Shown: positions 11,261 through 21,657, counted from the first letter of the stretch. The stretch: DNA of 64,000 nt from Desulfopila sp. IMCC35006 (GCF_005116645.1 NZ_SWCM01000001.1:1-64000), one strand, 5' to 3'. The notes: generated from the sequence alone by a model not told the origin. Translations and numbers: made by a program.

Positions 11261-11854
11261 CTACTCAAAGCAGAGCCCGCATTCCGGGCAGGCGCCAACC
11301 GTTGGCGAAAACCGGCAGCCGCAGGCCGGGCAGACAGTCTCTGCATCCTGAGGGTTGAACACGGCCTGGGCATTGCTCAGATCATGCATGTCCAGAGCCG
11401 TGCTCCTGATAAATTCCCTGGTAAGAACTTCGGTGGCCAGATCGATATCACCCTTTTTGATCTGCAAATAGAGTTCAGGTCCACAGCATCCCTTGGCGCA
11501 GCCACCCTCATCTGTTGCCAGAATAGCGGGAATCCGCTCACCGGCGAGAATTTTCTGCAGGGTTTTCATGTCTTTTAAGGGCCCTTTGCGGATATTGACA
11601 AGTTCGTCTCCCGGCGAAATATCCATGGATCGTTCGCCGAAGGCCTGCTGTGCCAATTGTATCCTCGCCAGCTTTTCCGTACCGCTGATCAGGGCAATAT
11701 TGCAGGCCGCACATTGGTTGATATCGATTCTATACTCATCCCCGCAGGAAGGACAATAATTCAATTCGGCATCGATTCCATGCGATGCCGCGGTCTGCTC
11801 AACAGCAGATTTATTATTTTTTCCGGACTTTTTGCCAAAAAATTTCAGAAACAT
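11261..11854 (-). CDS. Zinc-ribbon protein with DUF2007-like domain
   Basis: A 197-residue soluble protein, not recognised by function. It contains a first zinc-ribbon CPSCG...CAAC at about 34-53 and a last ribbon CPACG...CPEC near the C-terminus. A middle segment (75-155) resembles the putative signal-transducing DUF2007 fold, with PLKDMKTLQKILAGERIPAIL, and has an additional CAKGCC cysteine cluster near 120. The N-terminus FLKFFGKKSGKNNK is basic. It lies 26 bases downstream of hslU on the same strand and probably belongs to the same transcript. The double zinc ribbon suggests protein or nucleic-acid binding. Confidence 0.65.
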   Translation of the reverse strand: MFLKFFGKKSGKNNKSAVEQTAASHGIDAELNYCPSCGDEYRIDINQCAACNIALISGTEKLARIQLAQQAFGERSMDISPGDELVNIRKGPLKDMKTLQKILAGERIPAILATDEGGCAKGCCGPELYLQIKKGDIDLATEVLTREFIRSTALDMHDLSNAQAVFNPQDAETVCPACGCRFSPTVGACPECGLCFE

Positions 11855-11880
11855 TCTCTCTCCACAAAAACCTGGTACTG

Positions 11881-13284
11881 CTACAGAATATAGCGGCTCA
11901 AGTCCTGATCCTTGACTATTTCGTTCAACCTTTCCCTGACATAGGCAGAAGTGACCACAAACGTTTCATCGGGTCGTTCGGAGGCTTCAAAAGAAAGGAC
12001 ATCCAGTACCCGCTCCATAACCGTGTGCAGGCGGCGGGCACCGATCTCTTCCGTTCTCTCGTTCACCTCGACGGCAATTGAGGCTATCGCTTCAATGGCG
12101 TCATCTTCAAAGATCAGGTCGACTCCTTCTGTTTTCATGAGGGCGACATATTGCTTGATCAGGGCATTTTCCGGCTCGGTCAAAATACGCACGAATTCAT
12201 CCTTGCCAAGGGAATGCAATTCAACCCGAATGGGAAACCGGCCCTGTAATTCGGGAATGAGATCTGAAGGCTTGCTCATATGGAAGGCGCCGCTGGCAAT
12301 AAACAGCACATGATCGGTTTTCACCATGCCATGCTTGGTGCTGACCGTAGCCCCTTCGACAATCGGCAGAAGATCACGCTGCACGCCTTCACGGGAAACC
12401 TCGGGCCCTTGGCCGCCGCCTCCTCTAGAAGCGACTTTATCTATTTCATCGAGGAAGATAATTCCCGACTCCTCGGTGCGTTTGAGTGCTTCCTTGATGA
12501 CCTTATCCATGTCGATCAACTTTTCCATCTCTTCTTTCTTGGTTGCCTCGAGGGCCTCCGGCACCTTCATCTTGCGCGTTTTTTTCTTTCTTGGAAAAAT
12601 CTTACTGAAGGCGTCCTGCAGATTTGACTGCATATCTTCCATGCCGGAAGTAGTCATGATCTCAACCATCGGCATCGATTTTGATTCACTTAAAGAAACC
12701 TCCAGTTCACGGTCGTCCAATCGGCCGTCACGTAACATCTGCCGGAACTTTTCCCTGGTCGAATTTTCTTCAGCATTCTCTTTTCGTACGGGAAGGTCCG
12801 GATTCTGGATGGTAAAGGAATGGGTATCATCCGGCCCGATGGTTGAAGCGGTGTTTGGTCCGGGCGGCAGAAGAATATTAAGGATCCTATCCTCGGCGTT
12901 TGCTTCCGCCACGCCTTCGATACGCTGTTTTTCCTCTTCCTTGACCATATTTACCGCCAGATCGACTAGATCGCGGACCATCGATTCGACGTCCCGACCC
13001 ACATAACCAACCTCAGTATACTTCGAGGCCTCAACCTTGATAAAAGGCGACTGGGCCAGAGCAGCCAGACGACGGGCAATTTCTGTTTTTCCAACCCCGG
13101 TCGGACCGATCATGATAATATTTTTAGGCGCTATTTCTTCACGCAATGGCGACGGGACCTGTCTGCGCCGCCACCGGTTGCGCAGGGCAATGGCAACCGA
13201 TCGTTTTGCGTCCGGCTGGCCAACGATATATTTATCCAGTTCAATGAGGATTTCTTTCGGGGTAAGAGATTGATTAGAGATCAT
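11881..13284 (-). CDS. hslU: ATP-dependent protease HslUV, ATPase subunit HslU
   Basis: AAA+ unfoldase of 467 residues that feeds substrates to HslV. The N-terminal segment TPKEIVIE-like is followed by the Walker A motif GPTGVGKTE (about residue 55), the substrate-gripping pore motif [11 protein letters not shown] (about 87-97), the variable I-domain (110-240), Walker [10 protein letters not shown] (about 275), and the C-terminal [12 protein letters not shown] and YIL tail that plugs into HslV. The start codon overlaps the hslV stop as ATGA, so the two are translationally coupled. Confidence 0.97.
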   Translation of the reverse strand: MISNQSLTPKEILIELDKYIVGQPDAKRSVAIALRNRWRRRQVPSPLREEIAPKNIIMIGPTGVGKTEIARRLAALAQSPFIKVEASKYTEVGYVGRDVESMVRDLVDLAVNMVKEEEKQRIEGVAEANAEDRILNILLPPGPNTASTIGPDDTHSFTIQNPDLPVRKENAEENSTREKFRQMLRDGRLDDRELEVSLSESKSMPMVEIMTTSGMEDMQSNLQDAFSKIFPRKKKTRKMKVPEALEATKKEEMEKLIDMDKVIKEALKRTEESGIIFLDEIDKVASRGGGGQGPEVSREGVQRDLLPIVEGATVSTKHGMVKTDHVLFIASGAFHMSKPSDLIPELQGRFPIRVELHSLGKDEFVRILTEPENALIKQYVALMKTEGVDLIFEDDAIEAIASIAVEVNERTEEIGARRLHTVMERVLDVLSFEASERPDETFVVTSAYVRERLNEIVKDQDLSRYIL

Positions 13285-13811
13285 ATTGTTTCAACGATGA
13301 TTGAATTATTGGTAAAAACACAGATATTGGCGGCGATCTCCATAGCCTCACGGCAGATCGCCTCGGCATCAAGATCGCTATGGGCAACAAGAGCAAGGGC
13401 GGCAGCCTGGGCATAAGGCCCGCCGGAACCTATGGCCAGCACTCCTTTATCTGCCTCGATAACATCCCCGTTTCCGGAAAGGAGCAGAGAATGGTCTGCA
13501 TCCACGGCTATCAGCATGGCTTCGAGCCTTCGGAGAAATTTATCAGTCCGCCACTCCTTAGCCAACTCAACCGAGGCGCGCATGAGGTTGCCGTTATACT
13601 GCTCGAGCTTCTGCTCCAGCTTGTCGTAGAGGGTAAAAGCATCGGCCGTCGCTCCGGCAAATCCGGTGATAACCTTGTCATGATAGAGCCGTCGAACCTT
13701 GCGCGCCTGATGTTTCATTACGGTATTGCCGAGTGAGACCTGACCGTCCCCTGCTAAAGCCACCTTGCCTTTATGCCGTACGGCAAGAATTGTCGTTGAT
13801 CGTATTTTCAT
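13281..13811 (-). CDS. hslV: ATP-dependent protease HslUV, peptidase subunit HslV
   Basis: Threonine peptidase of 176 residues, of the proteasome beta fold. The start is set at the ATG giving [11 protein letters not shown], because alignment places the catalytic Thr as the first of the TT pair (residue 6), so a short MKIRS propeptide must be removed. An upstream in-frame start at 13862 would add residues unlike the family. Conserved blocks [23 protein letters not shown], and [11 protein letters not shown] are visible. It lies between xerC and hslU in the xerC-hslV-hslU order seen in several bacterial groups. Confidence 0.96.
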   Translation of the reverse strand: MKIRSTTILAVRHKGKVALAGDGQVSLGNTVMKHQARKVRRLYHDKVITGFAGATADAFTLYDKLEQKLEQYNGNLMRASVELAKEWRTDKFLRRLEAMLIAVDADHSLLLSGNGDVIEADKGVLAIGSGGPYAQAAALALVAHSDLDAEAICREAMEIAANICVFTNNSIIVETI

Positions 13812-13950
13812 GAGTATTCTTTCAAGTAAATAGGTTTTGTATTTCCGGAGAGACAATAGCACGCCCCGCTGAAAAACGCGGAGCCCGTTTCTTTCCGAAA
13901 TAATCTTCCGGTAAAAAACACAAGAGAATTATTTCTAAGTCACCACGTCG

Positions 13951-14901
13951 CTATCTGTCCTCCGACTTAATATCTTCAATTGATAGTGGATGGGATTTGT
14001 CGTACACATCTGACAGATGATCCAGGGTCAGATGCGTGTAGCGTTGCGTAGTCGACAGACTGGCGTGTCCCAGCAATTCCTGGACGGACCGAAGGTCGGC
14101 ACCCATTTCCAACAAATGAGTGGCAAACGAGTGACGCAGGGCATGCGGGGTGACCATCTGGGTGATTCCAGCTCGTTCCCCATAGGTCTTGACCAATCGT
14201 TCTACACTGCGCGTGGTCAGTCTACTCCCTCTTCCATTGAGGAACAGCGCATTTCTCTCAACAGCCCTTCCCCTTCCCGCCCTTTGCTCTATAAGTTGTA
14301 ACCTTTGTGGCAGCCAGCCCCGAACCGCTTCAACGGCAGGACGGCCGACCGGCACCAACCGCTCCTTATTTCCTTTGCCCCGTACCGTAAGCACTTCCTC
14401 CGTGAAATCAAGATCCGCCACGTTCCTTGAAACCAGCTCGGATACCCGAATCCCTGTTGAATAGAGCAGCTCCAGGATCGCCCGATCCCTGGCCGCGTAG
14501 GTGTCTTTTTCAGCAGGGGCATCGAGCAGGGCAAACGTTTCGTCCACTGTCAGAAAAACCGGGATAAATCTACCGATTTTTGGCCCGGCAACACCTGCGA
14601 GCGGATCATTTTGCAAAAGTTTACGGCGTTGACCAAAACGGAAAAATGATCTGAGCGCCGATATTTTTCGGGCAACAGTAGCAGCACTGTTTCGACCATG
14701 CAAACTGACAATAAATTTTCGCACCTGAGCGGAGGTAATCTCTCCTGGCTGCGAATTCAACACCGTTTTAGCACGCTTGTCTTGCTCTCGCAAATGGTTG
14801 TGAAATTCCAGTAAATCGCGCTGGTAACCACTGACTGTATGCTCGGAATACCCTTTTTCCGTTGCCAGCCATCTTGTAAACATTTCAATAGTCTTTATCA
14901 T
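13951..14901 (-). CDS. xerC: Tyrosine recombinase XerC/XerD family
   Basis: Site-specific recombinase of 316 residues acting in chromosome dimer resolution. The N-terminal SAM-like core-binding domain spans about 1-95 (RWLATEKGYSEHTVSGY). The catalytic domain shows Arg in STGIRVSEL, Lys in RGKGNKER, HALRHSFATHLL (His and Arg), GHASLSTTQRYTH (His and the nucleophile Tyr). It stands upstream of hslV-hslU, an arrangement known for xerC (codV) in Firmicutes, which favours the XerC assignment over XerD. A gap of 139 bases to hslV contains an imperfect hairpin but no clear terminator. Confidence 0.92.
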   Translation of the reverse strand: MIKTIEMFTRWLATEKGYSEHTVSGYQRDLLEFHNHLREQDKRAKTVLNSQPGEITSAQVRKFIVSLHGRNSAATVARKISALRSFFRFGQRRKLLQNDPLAGVAGPKIGRFIPVFLTVDETFALLDAPAEKDTYAARDRAILELLYSTGIRVSELVSRNVADLDFTEEVLTVRGKGNKERLVPVGRPAVEAVRGWLPQRLQLIEQRAGRGRAVERNALFLNGRGSRLTTRSVERLVKTYGERAGITQMVTPHALRHSFATHLLEMGADLRSVQELLGHASLSTTQRYTHLTLDHLSDVYDKSHPLSIEDIKSEDR

Positions 14902-15207
14902 TTCGTTCAGGTGTTAAAAAACGTCCCGCCCAAAGAACTTGACCTGGAGCGACGTATCAGTGGATATATTATATTTTACACTCGACTTCCGATCACGTAC
15001 GGAATATATACAATGCATTTTCGTTATTTTTATGTTTTTTATTGAGCACGGTGTGCGAACACTCCAGAAGAGGGCATACGTTCCCTGAGAGTGTCTGTCT
15101 TCCTGGGAAAAAAAGAATATGTCCTTTGTGGTACTGAACTGGTACAGTTCTAGCCCGAATGATTAAGTGAGGCAACCTTCTTTTATTTTGAAAAGGGATG
15201 ATTGATT
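14902..15207 (+). other. Intergenic region between divergent xerC and xseB
   Basis: About 306 bases with no gene. It must hold the promoters for xerC (leftward) and xseB-ispA-dxs (rightward). It includes a 15-base palindrome at 15136-15150, listed separately. No strong terminator or RNA gene is visible. Confidence 0.6.
15136..15150. promoter_or_regulatory. Palindrome upstream of xseB (possible operator)
   Basis: The sequence gaactg-gta-cagttc is a perfect inverted repeat with 6-base arms, 57 bases before the xseB start. It is a candidate binding site for a dimeric regulator of the xseB-ispA-dxs operon. No regulator can be named. Confidence 0.3.
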
Positions 15208-15456
15208 ATGGCCAAAAAAACCTTCGAGGCATCCCTTGCCCGCCTTGAGCAGATAACCGAAGAGCTTGAGGACGGCGAGCTGAGCCTTGAAAACAGCTTA
15301 AAAAAATTTGATGAAGGAATAAAGCTTGCCGGTTTTTGCGCCGAACAGCTTTCTGAAGCCCGGGCAAAAGTCGAATTATTACTTGAAAAAGACGGTAAGC
15401 TTGAAGCTCTCCCGTTTGACGGACAGGAAATTGGACATCAAGATCTATCTGAATGA
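15208..15456 (+). CDS. xseB: Exodeoxyribonuclease VII small subunit
   Basis: Small helical subunit of exonuclease VII, about 82 residues, the typical length. The family pattern [33 protein letters not shown] is present, seen as [11 protein letters not shown] and SLKKFDEGI, with the C-terminal [12 protein letters not shown] chose the ATG at 15208 (MAKKTF), preceded by aaaaggg; the TTG two codons earlier is an alternative. Its 3' end overlaps the start of ispA by 26 bases, the usual xseB-ispA-dxs arrangement. xseA is not in the window. Confidence 0.93.
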   Translation: MAKKTFEASLARLEQITEELEDGELSLENSLKKFDEGIKLAGFCAEQLSEARAKVELLLEKDGKLEALPFDGQEIGHQDLSE

Positions 15457-16327
15457 AAAGCGCAAACTCGTTGAAGAGACGCTTGAAAAACTGACGCTGC
15501 AGGCGGCCGGCCCTTTCAAAAACCACATTGAGGCAATGCGCTACAGTCTTTTTGTGGGCGGGAAACGGGTTCGCCCTATTTTATGCCTTGCGGCAGGCGA
15601 AGCGGTGAAAAAGTGTCCGGCTACAGAAAAAAATTTATTGCCGGTGGCCTGCGCGCTTGAGTGCATTCACACCTACTCTCTTATTCACGATGACCTCCCG
15701 GCGATGGACAACGATGACCTGCGCCGGGGGAAGCCGACCAATCATACCCTCTATGGCGAAGCCGGAGCCATCCTCGCCGGCGACAGTCTGCTTACCTTTG
15801 CCTTTGATCTGCTGAGCGAGCCGGACTACGGGACAATGCACCCGGAGCAACAACTGAAAATAATTCATCTCATCGCCAGAGCAGCAGGACCTCACGGCAT
15901 GGTTGGCGGACAGGCTCTGGACATTGCAACAGAAAACACCGAGTTTCCTTTTTCAACCCTGCAGACCATCCACAAGAACAAGACCGGTGCCCTGATCACC
16001 TGTGCCGTCCATGCCGGTGCAATCGGTGCAGGGGCATCTCCGGAGCAAACGGCGAGTCTCGTTGTCTATGGCGACAACATTGGTCTGGCCTTCCAGATTG
16101 TCGATGATCTGCTCAATGTCACCTCAACCACCGAACAGCTCGGAAAGGCGGCCGGATCTGATGCCAACCGTGGCAAAGCAACCTATCCCGCTTTTTTTGG
16201 TATTGAAGAAACACGGGCAAAAGCAAAAGAAGCTGTAGCCAGAGCCATCTCTGCCCTCAAAGGATTTAACCACAATGCCGACCCGCTCCGCGCCCTGGCG
16301 GACTACGTCTATACCAGAAGTAACTGA
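15431..16327 (+). CDS. ispA: Polyprenyl (geranyl/farnesyl) diphosphate synthase
   Basis: Builds farnesyl diphosphate from IPP and DMAPP. The protein is about 298 residues if the TTG at 15431 is the start, which has ggacagg just upstream and matches family length; the upstream open frame overlaps xseB and is not family-like. The first Asp-rich motif DDLPAMD ([16 protein letters not shown]) and the second DDLLN are seen; the last residue of the second motif is Asn instead of the common Asp. Other conserved blocks are GGKRVRP, GDSLL, GGQALD, and the KTGALI block. It is followed by dxs 30 bases later. Confidence 0.95.
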   Translation: MDIKIYLNEKRKLVEETLEKLTLQAAGPFKNHIEAMRYSLFVGGKRVRPILCLAAGEAVKKCPATEKNLLPVACALECIHTYSLIHDDLPAMDNDDLRRGKPTNHTLYGEAGAILAGDSLLTFAFDLLSEPDYGTMHPEQQLKIIHLIARAAGPHGMVGGQALDIATENTEFPFSTLQTIHKNKTGALITCAVHAGAIGAGASPEQTASLVVYGDNIGLAFQIVDDLLNVTSTTEQLGKAAGSDANRGKATYPAFFGIEETRAKAKEAVARAISALKGFNHNADPLRALADYVYTRSN

Positions 16328-16356
16328 TTGGTGTTGCAAATATTTGTTTAAAAGCT

Positions 16357-18261
16357 ATGTCTATACCCCAACCTACAATCCAGACAACCCTGCTTGAGCG
16401 AATTCAATCTCCTGCCGACATCCGAAAACTGTCTCTTGCGCAAATGAAAGAACTGGCGCAGGATATCCGGGACAATATAATTCAGGTGGTATCACGTACC
16501 GGCGGGCATCTGGCGCCAAGCCTCGGGGTGGTAGAGTTGACCATTGCCCTGCATTATATCTTCAATACCCCCGATGACAAACTTATCTGGGACGTGGGGC
16601 ACCAGTCGTATGCCCATAAAATTCTGACCGGCAGGCGCGAACAGTTTGCCACGCTCCGTCAGTACAAGGGCATGAGCGGCTTTCCTAAATTCAAGGAAAG
16701 CATTTACGATGCCTTTGAAACCGGTCACAGCTCAACCTCCATCTCCGCCGCCCTGGGGATAACGCTCGCCAAATCTCTCAAAAAAGATGGACACCGGGCA
16801 ATTGCCGTTATCGGCGATGGTTCGATGACCGCCGGTCTGGCCTTCGAGGCCCTGAACCATGCGGGGCATCTCAATAAAGATCTCGTTGTTATCCTCAACG
16901 ATAACGAGATGTCCATTTCCCCCAATGTCGGCGCGCTGTCCAGTTTTCTCAGCCGCAAACTCACCGGCCGGACAATGAGCCGGGTGAAGGCCCATCTGGT
17001 CGAGAAACTGCAAATCTCCGATGTGGGTGAAAACATCCTCAACATTCTGCGAAAAAGCGAGGAAAGTTTTAAGAGTTTTTTCACCCCAGGCATGCTCTTT
17101 GAAGCCTTTAAGTTTGACTATGTTGGTCCTATTGACGGCCATAACCTGGAAGACCTGCTCGAGACGCTTGAAACCGTTCGTGACACGGAACACGGTCCGG
17201 TACTCATTCATGTCCTGACCAAAAAAGGCAAAGGCTACGAGCCGGCCGAAAAAGATCCTGATATCTTTCACGGCATCGGACCTTTTGATATTGTCAGCGG
17301 CAAACCTCATGGTTCCAAAGGGGCAGTAACCTATACCAAGGTGTTTGGCGATACCATTGCCGACCTTGCGACAGGCGACGATAAAATCGTCGCCATTTCG
17401 GCAGCCATGGTGTCGGGAACCGGACTGAAGAGATTCGCCACCGAGTTTCCACATCGCTTCTTTGACGTCGGCATCGCCGAACAGCACGCAGTCACCTTTG
17501 CCGCCGGCCTCGCTGTTGAGGGATTACGTCCGGTGGTCGCTATTTATTCTACTTTTTTCCAGCGTGCCCTGGACCAGATCATCCACGACATCTGCATCCC
17601 GAATCTGCCGATTACCCTGGCCATTGACCGGGCAGGAGTCGTCGGCGACGACGGCCCTACGCACCATGGAGTCTTCGATTTATCATTTCTGCGCTTTATC
17701 CCCAACATCGTCATCATGTCGCCAAAAGATGAGGAAGAGCTGCAGCATATGCTCTATACCTCCATCTATCATAACGGCCCATCGGTGGTTCGATATCCTC
17801 GGGGGCCGGGGTATGAAGTGCCGCTGGCAACGTCGCTGCACAAACTCGAAATCGGCAAGGGCGAATTACTGCTGGAAGGCAGTGATATCCTGCTCCTGCC
17901 GGTGGGAAACAGAGTGTATCCAGCCCTTGAGGCAGCAAAAGGACTCGAAAAGGTCGGCATCAGTGCAGCCGTCATTAATCCTCGTTTCATCAAACCGCTG
18001 GACGCTGAATTGATCTGTCGATGGGCCGCCCAGACCAAACGGGTCGTGACCGTCGAAGACAATGCCCGATTGGGTGGTTTCGGCAGCTCCGTCCTCGAAC
18101 TTTTCAGCCGCCGGAATCTCTACTCGGTGCAGACCTGCATGCTGGGCCATCCGGACCATTTTGTCGAACATGGCCCACAAAAAACACTCTGGAAAAACAG
18201 TTTTATCGACGCCCCGGCAATCATCCGGGCAGCAATAAAGCTGATGGGCAGAGAGGAATAA
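16357..18261 (+). CDS. dxs: 1-deoxy-D-xylulose-5-phosphate synthase
   Basis: Thiamine-diphosphate enzyme of the MEP isoprenoid pathway, joining pyruvate and glyceraldehyde 3-phosphate. At 634 residues it is full length. The ThDP-binding motif GDGSMTAGLAFEALNHAG...NDNEMSI lies near residue 150. GHQSYAHK and TGHSSTS mark the first domain. DRAGVVGDDGPTHHG in the transketolase-like domain and the C-terminal PRFIKPLD block are also conserved. It closes the xseB-ispA-dxs operon. Confidence 0.97.
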   Translation: MSIPQPTIQTTLLERIQSPADIRKLSLAQMKELAQDIRDNIIQVVSRTGGHLAPSLGVVELTIALHYIFNTPDDKLIWDVGHQSYAHKILTGRREQFATLRQYKGMSGFPKFKESIYDAFETGHSSTSISAALGITLAKSLKKDGHRAIAVIGDGSMTAGLAFEALNHAGHLNKDLVVILNDNEMSISPNVGALSSFLSRKLTGRTMSRVKAHLVEKLQISDVGENILNILRKSEESFKSFFTPGMLFEAFKFDYVGPIDGHNLEDLLETLETVRDTEHGPVLIHVLTKKGKGYEPAEKDPDIFHGIGPFDIVSGKPHGSKGAVTYTKVFGDTIADLATGDDKIVAISAAMVSGTGLKRFATEFPHRFFDVGIAEQHAVTFAAGLAVEGLRPVVAIYSTFFQRALDQIIHDICIPNLPITLAIDRAGVVGDDGPTHHGVFDLSFLRFIPNIVIMSPKDEEELQHMLYTSIYHNGPSVVRYPRGPGYEVPLATSLHKLEIGKGELLLEGSDILLLPVGNRVYPALEAAKGLEKVGISAAVINPRFIKPLDAELICRWAAQTKRVVTVEDNARLGGFGSSVLELFSRRNLYSVQTCMLGHPDHFVEHGPQKTLWKNSFIDAPAIIRAAIKLMGREE

Positions 18262-18290
18262 CATCAGAAAATAAGCAGACTCCGCTCTGT

Positions 18291-19040
18291 TCAACTTTCT
18301 ATCTTTTTATGCAAGGTTACCGAGCTGCCGCTTCCGCCGCGGTGAATCCGAATATTCAGCAGCTCAACCATCACCGAGAAGGCCATGGCAAAGTATATGT
18401 ACCCTTTCGGCACATGGACATCAAAGCCTTCGGCGACCAGGGTAAAGCCGATCAGCATAAGAAACGACAAGGCCAGGATTTTGATGGTGGGATGAGAATC
18501 GACAAAGATTCCGATGGGCTTGGCAGCAAACAGCATGACCAGTACCGATCCGACGATGGCAATGACCATTATCGAAATGTGCTGTGCCAGACCAACTGCG
18601 GTAATAACCGAATCGAGTGAGAAAACTATATCAAGAAGGGTTATTTGCACAATAGTGCCGAAGAAACCACTGACAGTGCCTGGCGCTGGCTGGTCTGCAT
18701 CGACGACCTCCAGACTGGTGTGAATCTCATGGGTTGCCTTGGCCAAAAGGAAAAGACCACCCCCGATCAACACCAGATCTCTGCCGGAAAACTCCCGCCC
18801 GAACAGCGCAAACCAGGGCTCAACCATACCGATGATCCAGGCGAGACTAAAGAGCAGCATGAGCCGGGATACCATGGCAAAAGCTATCCCCAAAGTTCTG
18901 GCCTTATCTCGCTGCACCTCTGGCAATCTGCCGACCAGAATGGTGATGAAGATAATATTATCTATTCCAAGAACAATTTCGAGGGCAAGAAGTGTGGCCA
19001 GCGCCACCCATGCCTCGGGCATAAGGAGCCACTCAACCAT
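18291..19040 (-). CDS. TerC-family integral membrane protein
   Basis: A 249-residue polytopic membrane protein. The TerC signature EIVLGIDNIIFI, with charged residues inside the first helix, is near residue 20. A second signature, LDIVFSLDSVITAVG, is near residue 130. About seven hydrophobic helices are visible. TerC relatives are tied to metal ion (manganese) export or tellurite resistance, so a divalent-metal exporter is the best guess. It is convergent with dxs (30 bases apart) and separated from the Tim44-domain gene by a terminator. Confidence 0.8.
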   Translation of the reverse strand: MVEWLLMPEAWVALATLLALEIVLGIDNIIFITILVGRLPEVQRDKARTLGIAFAMVSRLMLLFSLAWIIGMVEPWFALFGREFSGRDLVLIGGGLFLLAKATHEIHTSLEVVDADQPAPGTVSGFFGTIVQITLLDIVFSLDSVITAVGLAQHISIMVIAIVGSVLVMLFAAKPIGIFVDSHPTIKILALSFLMLIGFTLVAEGFDVHVPKGYIYFAMAFSVMVELLNIRIHRGGSGSSVTLHKKIES

Positions 19041-19126
19041 ATTGATATTGATTCCCGGTCGTTATTTTTATATGAAGTACACAAGCATGAACTTGCGTAT
19101 ATTGGACAGACACCGCCCATGAAGAC

Positions 19127-19179
19127 GTAAAAAACCAATACCGCCCGCACAAGAGCAAGAAAATGCGGTGTGCGGGCGG
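19127..19179 (-). terminator. Terminator after the Tim44-domain gene
   Basis: On the minus strand an 11-bp perfect stem (ccgcccgcaca/tgtgcgggcgg, forward arms 19141-19151 and 19169-19179) is followed by a run of T (forward aaaaaa at about 19129-19134). It ends the Tim44-domain transcript. Confidence 0.85.
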
Positions 19180-19188
19180 GGTGTAAAA

Positions 19189-20094
19189 CTACTTTTCCTG
19201 TATGCCTTCGAGCTTCCAGTTCTGGGAACCGGTCGGTCGGGCCCAGGTCCATTCCTCGCAAAACTTGACCGGATCGGTCATGCTGCCGGAAACCAGCTCG
19301 CCACTCTTGTCATCAACCGTGTAATCAAGAAGGTTTGCAGTAAACAGCACGGTGACAAAATCCTCACCACCATCGCTGCCGGCTTGAACAATCTCCAGTC
19401 CACGAACGGCAATGGACTCCAGTTTGTTGATATGCCCATTTTCTCGCATTTCCGCAAAATGTTTCTCATATTCCCCTGCAAGCTGCTCCCCGAGAAGATG
19501 GCGGTACGAATCGAGATCTCGACGCATCCAACCGGCCTGCACCTTAAAAAAGACATCGGAAGCCACTTCCGTGAAATAGGCCGGATCGAAATCGCGATCA
19601 GTCTCTCTGATCTGGTTTATACCATCATCTAAAATATTCTCTCCGATACTCGCCGGGGCTCGAGCACTATTATCATTGCCACCGCCAAAAATACTGGATG
19701 GCGGTACGCCTTGTCTGGCATATTGATTCGTCCCATTATTGCCGACACTCTGCCGGGCTTTGGCGAATCTTCTATACAGAAAAAACGCTGCTGCACCGAG
19801 AAGCAACAGGGGCAGAATTCCCATGCCGGAGCCTGCACCCCCGAACATCGAACCAAACAGCATTCCACCAATTGCTCCACCGAGAAGCCCTCCCATCAGG
19901 CCGCGACCGAGGCCCCCGGTTGCAGGTGCACTTGCCGGAGTACTCACCGGTGCCTTCCTGGGGCTTGAACTGAACGATTTCCCTCCCATCCTGGAACGGG
20001 CATCGGCATAATCCGCCATAACCCCGCCTTCAATAAGGGTGAACGCAACAAGCAGTAAAAAAACAGGTGCGAATCCCTTCCATAAGGTTGTCAT
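19189..20094 (-). CDS. Tim44-like domain membrane protein
   Basis: About 301 residues. The chosen start (ATG at 20094, MTTLWKGF) is preceded by aaagaag; longer upstream frames look untranslated. A signal-peptide-like hydrophobic stretch (8-28) is followed by a Ser/Pro/Ala-rich segment, a glycine-rich membrane segment (GRGLMGGLLGGAIGGMLFGS, about 65-85), and another hydrophobic helix (LLLLGAAAFFLYRRF). The C-terminal 140 residues resemble the Tim44/MrpL45 fold (FDPAYFTEVASDVFFKVQAGWMRRDL split as FDPAYF and FFKVQAGWMRRD). Bacterial members are common in proteobacteria and their role is unclear. Confidence 0.8.
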   Translation of the reverse strand: MTTLWKGFAPVFLLLVAFTLIEGGVMADYADARSRMGGKSFSSSPRKAPVSTPASAPATGGLGRGLMGGLLGGAIGGMLFGSMFGGAGSGMGILPLLLLGAAAFFLYRRFAKARQSVGNNGTNQYARQGVPPSSIFGGGNDNSARAPASIGENILDDGINQIRETDRDFDPAYFTEVASDVFFKVQAGWMRRDLDSYRHLLGEQLAGEYEKHFAEMRENGHINKLESIAVRGLEIVQAGSDGGEDFVTVLFTANLLDYTVDDKSGELVSGSMTDPVKFCEEWTWARPTGSQNWKLEGIQEK

Positions 20095-20223
20095 AGTCTT
20101 CTTTAATCTCCAATTATATTTGTTTTTGCAAAATCCCACACCGGGACTGTAAATGATTGCTCCCCCGTGGAGCATAATGGCTAGAATGCGCACACGGAGG
20201 CCAGGCAAAATAAAAATGGCCAG

Positions 20224-21657
20224 CTACATCAGCGAGCCGTTTATCAAAAAATGGACATAGATACTCGCGGCATATCCCAGGCTGATGACAGGAGTCCATT
20301 TGAGGTGGCCGAAAAAGGTATATTTACCTCTGGCGGAACCCATGAGTGCCACCCCGGCTGCAGATCCAATGGAGAGCAGGCTTCCGCCCACTCCTGCGGT
20401 CAAGGTAACAAGCAGCCACTGTCCCTGGGACATTTCAGGCATCATGGTCAGAACAGCAAACATGACCGGAATATTATCGACGATTGCCGAGAGTACACCG
20501 ACCATGACATTGGCGGTTGTCGGTCCCCAGTCCAGGTACATTATCTGTGATACGAGAGCCAGGTACCCCATGAAACCAAGGCCACCGACGCAGAGTATAA
20601 CCCCGTAAAAAAAGAGCAGTGTATCCCACTCGGCCCGGGCAACTCTTGCAAAAACATCAAAGGGAACAATCTGCCCGATTCGTTGCTCCGCTTTTACAGG
20701 ATCATATGTTTCCCGGTCTGAGACATGTGTCTTGTTGAGATAGAAGCCGAAGATCTTCAAGAGCGACAAACCGGCCATCATGCCAATCACCGGTGGAAGT
20801 TTCAAAAAGTTATGAAAACAAACCGCGGTGGCAATGGTCCAGAGGAAAAGGGTGATAATAACCAGCGCGCCGCGCTTCAGCTTCAAGTCTTCCACCCCGG
20901 TTTCCGGCTGTTTGTCGGCGACGGCAAAACTCATAATGGTCGCCGGTACCAGCCAGTTCACCGCAGAAGGAACGAACAAAGGCAGGAATTCCTGGAATTG
21001 CAAAATGCCTTTTTGCCATACCATCAACGTGGTGATGTCGCCAAATGGGCTGAAAGCGCCACCGGCATTCGCCGCTACAACAATATTTATACAAGCCAGG
21101 CAGATGAATTTTTTATCATCCTGACCAATAGCCATTACCACGGCACACATGAGCAGAGCAGTCGTAAGATTATCGGCTATTGGCGAAATGAAAAAGGCGA
21201 GAAGACCGGTAATCCAGAACAGCTTCCGGTAAGAATAGCCGGCGTTGACCAACTTCACCCGGAGAACCTCAAACACCCGCCGCTCTTCCATGGAATTAAT
21301 AAAAGTCATGGCAACAAGCAGAAAAAGGAACAACTCGGCATATTCAAGAATATTGTGCCGAACTGCCGTCTCCGCGACATGATCAATGCCGTTCATCGCA
21401 TATATCAAGCCGATAATACCCCAGATAACACCCGCTGCCAGCAGAACCGGTTTGGATTTTCGCATATGCGTAGTTTCTTCCAACATGACAAATACATACG
21501 CCACGACAAAGAAGATCAGCGAGACATAACCGCCCCAGTGCCTGGTAAGATCCAAGGCTTCCCCGGCGGCTCCCGGAGCAGCCGCAAATGCTGCTCCGCA
21601 AAACCCCAGCGAGGCTGCAAGGACGGTAATAACGTGTAAAATACTTGTTCTACTCAT
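20224..21657 (-). CDS. nhaD: Sodium/proton antiporter NhaD
   Basis: Polytopic antiporter of about 477 residues with roughly 11-12 hydrophobic helices, exchanging Na+ for H+. The start at 21657 (MSRTSILHV) follows aggag and gives a cleavable-looking signal sequence ending near AFA-AAP. Family features include EETTHMRKSKP, EYAELFLFLLVAMTFINSMEER, SPIADNLTTALLM, and NAGGAFSPFGDITTLM. It is divergent from an nhaR-type regulator with about 230 bases between them, the classical arrangement for a regulated antiporter. Confidence 0.93.
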   Translation of the reverse strand: MSRTSILHVITVLAASLGFCGAAFAAAPGAAGEALDLTRHWGGYVSLIFFVVAYVFVMLEETTHMRKSKPVLLAAGVIWGIIGLIYAMNGIDHVAETAVRHNILEYAELFLFLLVAMTFINSMEERRVFEVLRVKLVNAGYSYRKLFWITGLLAFFISPIADNLTTALLMCAVVMAIGQDDKKFICLACINIVVAANAGGAFSPFGDITTLMVWQKGILQFQEFLPLFVPSAVNWLVPATIMSFAVADKQPETGVEDLKLKRGALVIITLFLWTIATAVCFHNFLKLPPVIGMMAGLSLLKIFGFYLNKTHVSDRETYDPVKAEQRIGQIVPFDVFARVARAEWDTLLFFYGVILCVGGLGFMGYLALVSQIMYLDWGPTTANVMVGVLSAIVDNIPVMFAVLTMMPEMSQGQWLLVTLTAGVGGSLLSIGSAAGVALMGSARGKYTFFGHLKWTPVISLGYAASIYVHFLINGSLM